Part shown: positions 60,951 to 64,000 of the stretch, one piece after another
Layout of the letters: each line of letters opens with the position of its first letter
Numbering within the stretch: the first letter of the stretch is position 1
Origin: JAPLST01 sp964397565
GTDB lineage: Bacteria > Auribacterota > UBA3054 > JAPLST01
Direction of reading: 5' to 3'
Assembly (NCBI GenBank): GCA_964397565.1
Contig: CAYNJC010000002.1
Span: 1 to 64,000 of the forward strand
DNA: 64,000 nucleotides
Program-made: the position numbers and the translations under genes
The notes under the pieces: generated by a model
The model's input: the letters and a program-made list of their open reading frames with translations, nothing else
What the model was told of the DNA's origin: nothing
Databases searched by the model: none

Positions 60951-61419
60951 AACCACCAAGACGCCAAGGCACCAAGAAGCACGATGTCACCATCGTCGTT
61001 TGCACAGATTTCCCCACGTGAAGATGAACTCGGGCGCCACATTGTTGATGCCGCGTTCAGCGTTCACACTCACTTGGGCGCGGGATTGCTGGAAAGCGTG
61101 TACGAAGCATGTTTCTGCCACGAATTGGCGAAACGTCAGCTCCACTTTCAGCGCCAAGTTATCGTGCCGGTTCGTTACGACGACATCGTTCTTGATCAGG
61201 GCTTTCGGCTTGATGTCCTGGTTGAGGATCTGGTCATCTGTGAGCTGAAAGCTATCTGCGATCTGCCCGCAGTGTGCTCCGTGCAACTGTTGACGTATCT
61301 GCGGCTGGCGAACAAGCGCTTGGGGTTTCTGATAAATTTCAACGTGCCACTGATCAAAGATGGTATTCAGCGAATGGTAATCTAACCGCTTCCCTTGGTG
61401 CCTTGGTGCCTTGGTGGTT
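60951..61419. mobile_element. GxxExxY gene bracketed by a 26-bp inverted repeat
   Basis: Left arm 60951-60976 (aaccaccaag, then acgccaaggcaccaag) and right arm 61394-61419 are inverse copies matching at 24 of 26 positions. Both arms are built of ccaag/cttgg-type 8-mers. The 469-bp unit holds exactly one gene, fits between the ilvC stop (6 bases away) and the leuA start (20 bases away), and keeps the operon open. In RNA the arms would place the gene in the loop of a long hairpin. No transposase or target duplication is visible. Confidence 0.65.
60984..61385 (+). CDS. GxxExxY family protein, copy 2
   Basis: The 133-residue protein has the signature GLLESVY (Gly34 to Tyr40). FRLDVLVEDLVICELKAI resembles the D...ExK core of PD-(D/E)XK nucleases and is followed by LLTYLRLANKRLGFLINFNV. 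It is clearly related to copy 1 at 33.6 kb but not a recent duplicate by eye. It lies within an inverted-repeat unit in the middle of the ilv-leu cluster and in the same orientation. Its role is unknown. Confidence 0.85.
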   Translation: MSPSSFAQISPREDELGRHIVDAAFSVHTHLGAGLLESVYEACFCHELAKRQLHFQRQVIVPVRYDDIVLDQGFRLDVLVEDLVICELKAICDLPAVCSVQLLTYLRLANKRLGFLINFNVPLIKDGIQRMVI

Positions 61420-61439
61420 CATCTATGAGGTGATATGCA

Positions 61440-62954
61440 ATGAGCGACTACGTCCGGATTTTCGACACGACTTTGCGCGACGGCGAGCAGTGCCCTGGCG
61501 CCACCATGAATTTGCAGGAAAAGCTGCGCGTCGCGCGCCAGCTGGCCAAGCTCAATGTCGACGTCATCGAGGCCGGCTTCCCGATCGCCTCAAATGACGA
61601 CTTCGAGGCCGTCAAGACGATCGCCGGTGAGATCGAAGGGCCGGAGATCGCCGGGCTGTGCCGCTGTCTTGAAAAAGACATTGAGCGCGGCTGGCAGGCG
61701 GTCAAAGGCGCCCACAAACCGCGCCTGCATATCTTCCTGGCCACCTCGAAGATTCATATGCAGTATAAGCTGAAGAAGGCCGAACACGAGATTCTGCGCC
61801 AGGCCGTCGAAATGACCAAGTTTGCCGCGGCCCGTTGTGCGAATGTCGAGTTCTCGCCCGAAGACGCGTCGCGCACGGAACGCGCCTTTCTGGCCGAAGT
61901 CGTCGAGGCGGTCATTGCCGCCGGCGCCACGACAGTCAACATTCCCGACACGGTTGGCTATGCTGTCCCGTGGCAATATGGCGAGACCATCGCCTATCTG
62001 AAGAAAACTGTCAAGAACATTGCGCGGGCGATTATCAGCACGCATTGTCATGATGATCTGGGCTTGGCGGTCGCGAACTCGCTCTCGGCTGTGCGCAATG
62101 GCGCGCGCCAGGTCGAGGTGGCGATCAATGGCTTGGGCGAGCGCGCCGGCAATTGCTCGTTCGAGGAAATCGTGATGGCGATCAAGACGCGCCGCGACGA
62201 ACTGACCGTGGACACGCAGATCAACACGCGCGAGATCATGGCGGCCAGCCGGCTATTGAGTCAGATCACCGGCTTCCCGGTGCCGCCCAACAAGGCGATT
62301 GTCGGCGCCAACGCATTCAAGCACGAAGCCGGCATCCACCAGCACGGCGTGCTGGCGAATAAGTCAACCTATGAAATCATGGCGCCAGAAAACATCGGCT
62401 TGAATGCCGAGGAAATCGCGCAGAGCTTGGTGCTGGGCAAACATTCCGGGCATCACGCCTTCCAAAAACGCCTTGTGGATTTGGGCTTTTCCTTGACCGA
62501 CGAAGAATTGCAGAATGCGCTGGTGCGCTTCAAGGAAGTGGCCGACAAAAAGAAGATCATTTATGATGAGGATTTGCAGGCGATTGTCGAGGATGTCGTC
62601 GCCACCGGTGTGCGGCCAACTTACACGATTGATTACTTGAGCGTGACGGCCGGCAGTCATCAGATCCCGACCGCGACCGTGCGCTTGCGCAAAGGCACCC
62701 GCGTGAAGGAACTGGCCTCGACCGGCGACGGCCCGGTGGACGCGGTTTTCAAGGCCATTTCAAAAATCACGCATGTGAAAGCGACTCTGGTGGACTATAC
62801 CGTGCGCTCGGTCACCAGCGGGCGCGAGGCGCTCGGTGAAGTCACTGTCAAGGTTGACCACAAGGGCAAATTGCACACCGGCGTGGCAGCCAGCACTGAT
62901 ATTGTCGAGGCCAGCGCGAAAGCATATCTAAACTGCCTGAACCGCCTGCTCTAA
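61440..62954 (+). CDS. leuA: 2-isopropylmalate synthase
   Basis: The 504-residue enzyme condenses acetyl-CoA and 2-ketoisovalerate, the first step to leucine. The DRE-TIM core shows FDTTLRDGEQCPGATM at the start, STHCHDDLGLAVANSLSAV and GLGERAGNCSFEEIV. The C-terminal LeuA dimer/regulatory domain (about 390-504, IDYLSVTAGSHQIPTATVRL) gives leucine feedback inhibition. The length agrees with bacterial LeuA, and GERAGN favours LeuA over homocitrate synthase. It follows the GxxExxY element and may be read from the ilvB promoter. Confidence 0.95.
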   Translation: MSDYVRIFDTTLRDGEQCPGATMNLQEKLRVARQLAKLNVDVIEAGFPIASNDDFEAVKTIAGEIEGPEIAGLCRCLEKDIERGWQAVKGAHKPRLHIFLATSKIHMQYKLKKAEHEILRQAVEMTKFAAARCANVEFSPEDASRTERAFLAEVVEAVIAAGATTVNIPDTVGYAVPWQYGETIAYLKKTVKNIARAIISTHCHDDLGLAVANSLSAVRNGARQVEVAINGLGERAGNCSFEEIVMAIKTRRDELTVDTQINTREIMAASRLLSQITGFPVPPNKAIVGANAFKHEAGIHQHGVLANKSTYEIMAPENIGLNAEEIAQSLVLGKHSGHHAFQKRLVDLGFSLTDEELQNALVRFKEVADKKKIIYDEDLQAIVEDVVATGVRPTYTIDYLSVTAGSHQIPTATVRLRKGTRVKELASTGDGPVDAVFKAISKITHVKATLVDYTVRSVTSGREALGEVTVKVDHKGKLHTGVAASTDIVEASAKAYLNCLNRLL

Positions 62955-62970
62955 GGCTTGACAGTACCCC

Positions 62971-63137
62971 TCATGGCCACCGTTTGTCGGTGGCGAGGAG
63001 TTCGCTCAAGGTTTCATACGGTATGACGTCGATGCCATCCGCAGTCTTGAGTTGCGGGCCTGTGGGATAGCCGCCGCAACTGATTAAGAAGAACGACTGG
63101 CGCGGCGTGATAATTGATAAAGCGGCCACGGGCCATA
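62971..63137 (-). pseudogene. C-terminal gene remnant cut off by the repeat at 63138
   Basis: On the minus strand an open frame of about 55 codons ends at TGA (62973-62971) and reads ITPRQSFFLISCGGYPTG, then GIDVIPYETLSELLATDKRW at its end. It has no start codon, and going upstream it runs straight into the MITE-like repeat. Its composition is protein-like and unlike its surroundings. It looks like the 3' end of a gene destroyed by insertion or deletion; I do not recognise the family. Confidence 0.45.
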
Positions 63138-63216
63138 GCTTTCTACGTTGCAGCGTCCTTGTAGCCGCCCGCGGTGAGGGCGGCTTCTGCAGCCGCGGTC
63201 ATCCGCGCCGTTGGCG
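63138..63216. mobile_element. Partial copy of the MITE-like element
   Basis: gctttctacgttgcag and the following tgtagccgcccgcgg core match the 21.3 kb element closely, and the 3' part (tcatccgcgccgttggcg) matches the 47.7 kb copy in reverse. The terminal repeats are missing on both sides, so it is a decayed fragment. Confidence 0.6.
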
Positions 63217-63292
63217 CGGCAGCGGCAGTCACGCGCGACCAACGCTACGTGATTTTCAGCGCGAGTCATCGGAACTGGGGAAACAACCCGCC

Positions 63293-63321
63293 TTGCATTT
63301 CTCGCCGCAGGCTGCTACAAT
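63293..63321 (+). promoter_or_regulatory. Promoter of aroE
   Basis: TTGCAT (63293-63298), 17 bases and TACAAT (63316-63321) stand 58 bases before the aroE ATG. A purine-rich aagga near 63366 serves as ribosome-binding site. Confidence 0.6.
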
Positions 63322-63379
63322 ATCCCTGCCAGAGCGGTGCGCCGGAAGCGCATGCGCAGGGCAATAAGGAACCACTGCC

Positions 63380-64000
63380 ATGCCTCGAACCCGCAATATG
63401 ATTGATACGGAGACCCGGCTGATTGCCCTGTTGGGTTGGCCGGTGCGGCACAGTGCCTCGCCGCAATTCCAGAATGCGGCGCTCAAGGTGATGAGCGTCA
63501 ACACGCTGTACCTGGCATTCGGCGTGCCGCCCGAGCAGTTCGCCGAGGCGTTTCGCGGCTTGCGCACGCTGGGCGCCTTGGGCGCGAATTTTACGATTCC
63601 CCATAAAGAGGCGGCCTTCGCGTTGTGTGACTGGTGCGCGCCGGAAGCGCGCGTCATCGAGGCGGTCAACACGGTGCGTTTTCACGAGGGCCGCGCGTTG
63701 GGCTACAATACTGACTGTTACGGCATCGCGGCGGCGCTGGCCGAGGAAGGCGCGCGCTTTTGCGACGCGCGGGTGGTGGTGCTGGGCGCGGGTGGCGCGG
63801 CGCGGGCCATTGTCGCACAAGCCATCCTGGATGGCGCCGCCCAGCTCACGATCGTCAATCGCACCGTGCGGCGTGGCGAGCAGTTGCTGCTGCACATGCT
63901 GGAACATTGCCGGCAGTTGGGCAAGGAAGAACGCGTGCACACCTTGCCGCAATGCCGGGTGATTGGTTATGACGAGATCAAGCCGGCGCTGGCGGACGCC
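63380..64000 (+). CDS. aroE: Shikimate dehydrogenase (N-terminal part, cut by window end)
   Basis: The first 207 codons are in the window and the frame is still open at the edge. The substrate domain has LLGWPVRHSASPQFQNAAL and NFTIPHKEAA with catalytic Lys76. Asp112 is in NTDCYG. The NADP-binding loop is VVLGAGGAARA near residue 136. The enzyme reduces 3-dehydroshikimate to shikimate in aromatic amino acid synthesis. It follows a gap of 425 bases after leuA with its own promoter. The motif set separates it from quinate/shikimate YdiB only with moderate confidence. Confidence 0.92.
   Translation, partial: MPRTRNMIDTETRLIALLGWPVRHSASPQFQNAALKVMSVNTLYLAFGVPPEQFAEAFRGLRTLGALGANFTIPHKEAAFALCDWCAPEARVIEAVNTVRFHEGRALGYNTDCYGIAAALAEEGARFCDARVVVLGAGGAARAIVAQAILDGAAQLTIVNRTVRRGEQLLLHMLEHCRQLGKEERVHTLPQCRVIGYDEIKPALADA

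Overview
The window looks like one metagenome-type scaffold from a GC-rich, Gram-negative, free-living bacterium, most likely in the PVC superphylum (Kiritimatiellota, Verrucomicrobiota or Lentisphaerota). The evidence is a secreted CotH/beta-helix protein with a PEP-CTERM-like tail, DUF2723 and TMTC-like membrane glycosyltransferase-type proteins, several small four-helix-bundle and GxxExxY genes, an Mla-type lipid transport operon and an RND pump. That placement is inference from gene content. A run of 100 N at 33367-33466 is a scaffold gap inside a repeat array. There is no rRNA. Five tRNA genes are present (Cys, Leu, Tyr, Thr, Pro).

Layout. 0.2-6.5 kb: URO-D family protein, DUF2723 protein, TMTC-like TPR protein and UvrD helicase, the last two translationally coupled. 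6.5-13.3 kb: four-helix-bundle/suffix protein, RND efflux pair, B12-binding-type radical SAM protein. 13.4-21.0 kb (minus strand): giant CotH protein, a three-gene operon with two COG4705 paralogues, ExoD-like protein. 21.4-25.0 kb (minus): DUF3160 protein and RhlE-type helicase. 25.3-28.8 kb (minus): Mla-type permease, ATPase, MCE protein and PqiC lipoprotein. 28.8-33.1 kb: HMGL-like aldolase, small lipoprotein, aspartate kinase, carA. 33.1-34.1 kb: palindromic repeat array holding a GxxExxY gene. 34.2-36.4 kb: TPR protein and CinA-like protein. 36.9-44.8 kb: tRNA-Cys/Leu, accD, ribE, rodA, ruvB, an S55-peptidase-domain protein and a beta-propeller-like protein. 45.1-47.4 kb (minus): PH-domain protein, metX, tRNA-Tyr, tRNA-Thr. 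48-53 kb: MFS transporter, TIM-barrel protein, PmbA/TldD pair. 53.4-56.3 kb: ispF, spermidine-synthase-like membrane protein, tRNA-Pro. 56.4-63 kb: branched-chain amino acid cluster ilvB, ilvN, ilvC, leuA. The window ends inside aroE.

Three things stand out. First, upstream of ilvB there is what reads as a complete transcription attenuator: consensus promoter, Leu/Val-rich leader peptide, alternative pairing and a strong terminator. Second, genes of the S23 four-helix and GxxExxY families sit in or beside repeat-built inverted repeats. The clearest case is a 469-bp unit wedged between ilvC and leuA, whose 26-bp arms would place the ORF in the loop of a long hairpin. A perfect 24-bp hairpin of the same style without an ORF lies just upstream of ilvC. 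This architecture resembles the intervening sequences of 23S rRNA, but here it lies in protein operons. Third, intergenic spaces carry several short dispersed repeat families: a TA-flanked MITE-like element, covarying palindromes with a GC-n-GC centre, and 7-mer tandem tracts that touch start or stop codons.

The genes are mostly housekeeping and biosynthesis: branched-chain amino acids, the aspartate family, arginine/pyrimidine, riboflavin, isoprenoids, shikimate and fatty acids. Envelope functions are added to these. Several genes have a -10 box only 5-9 bases before the start codon and no Shine-Dalgarno sequence, which suggests leaderless transcripts.
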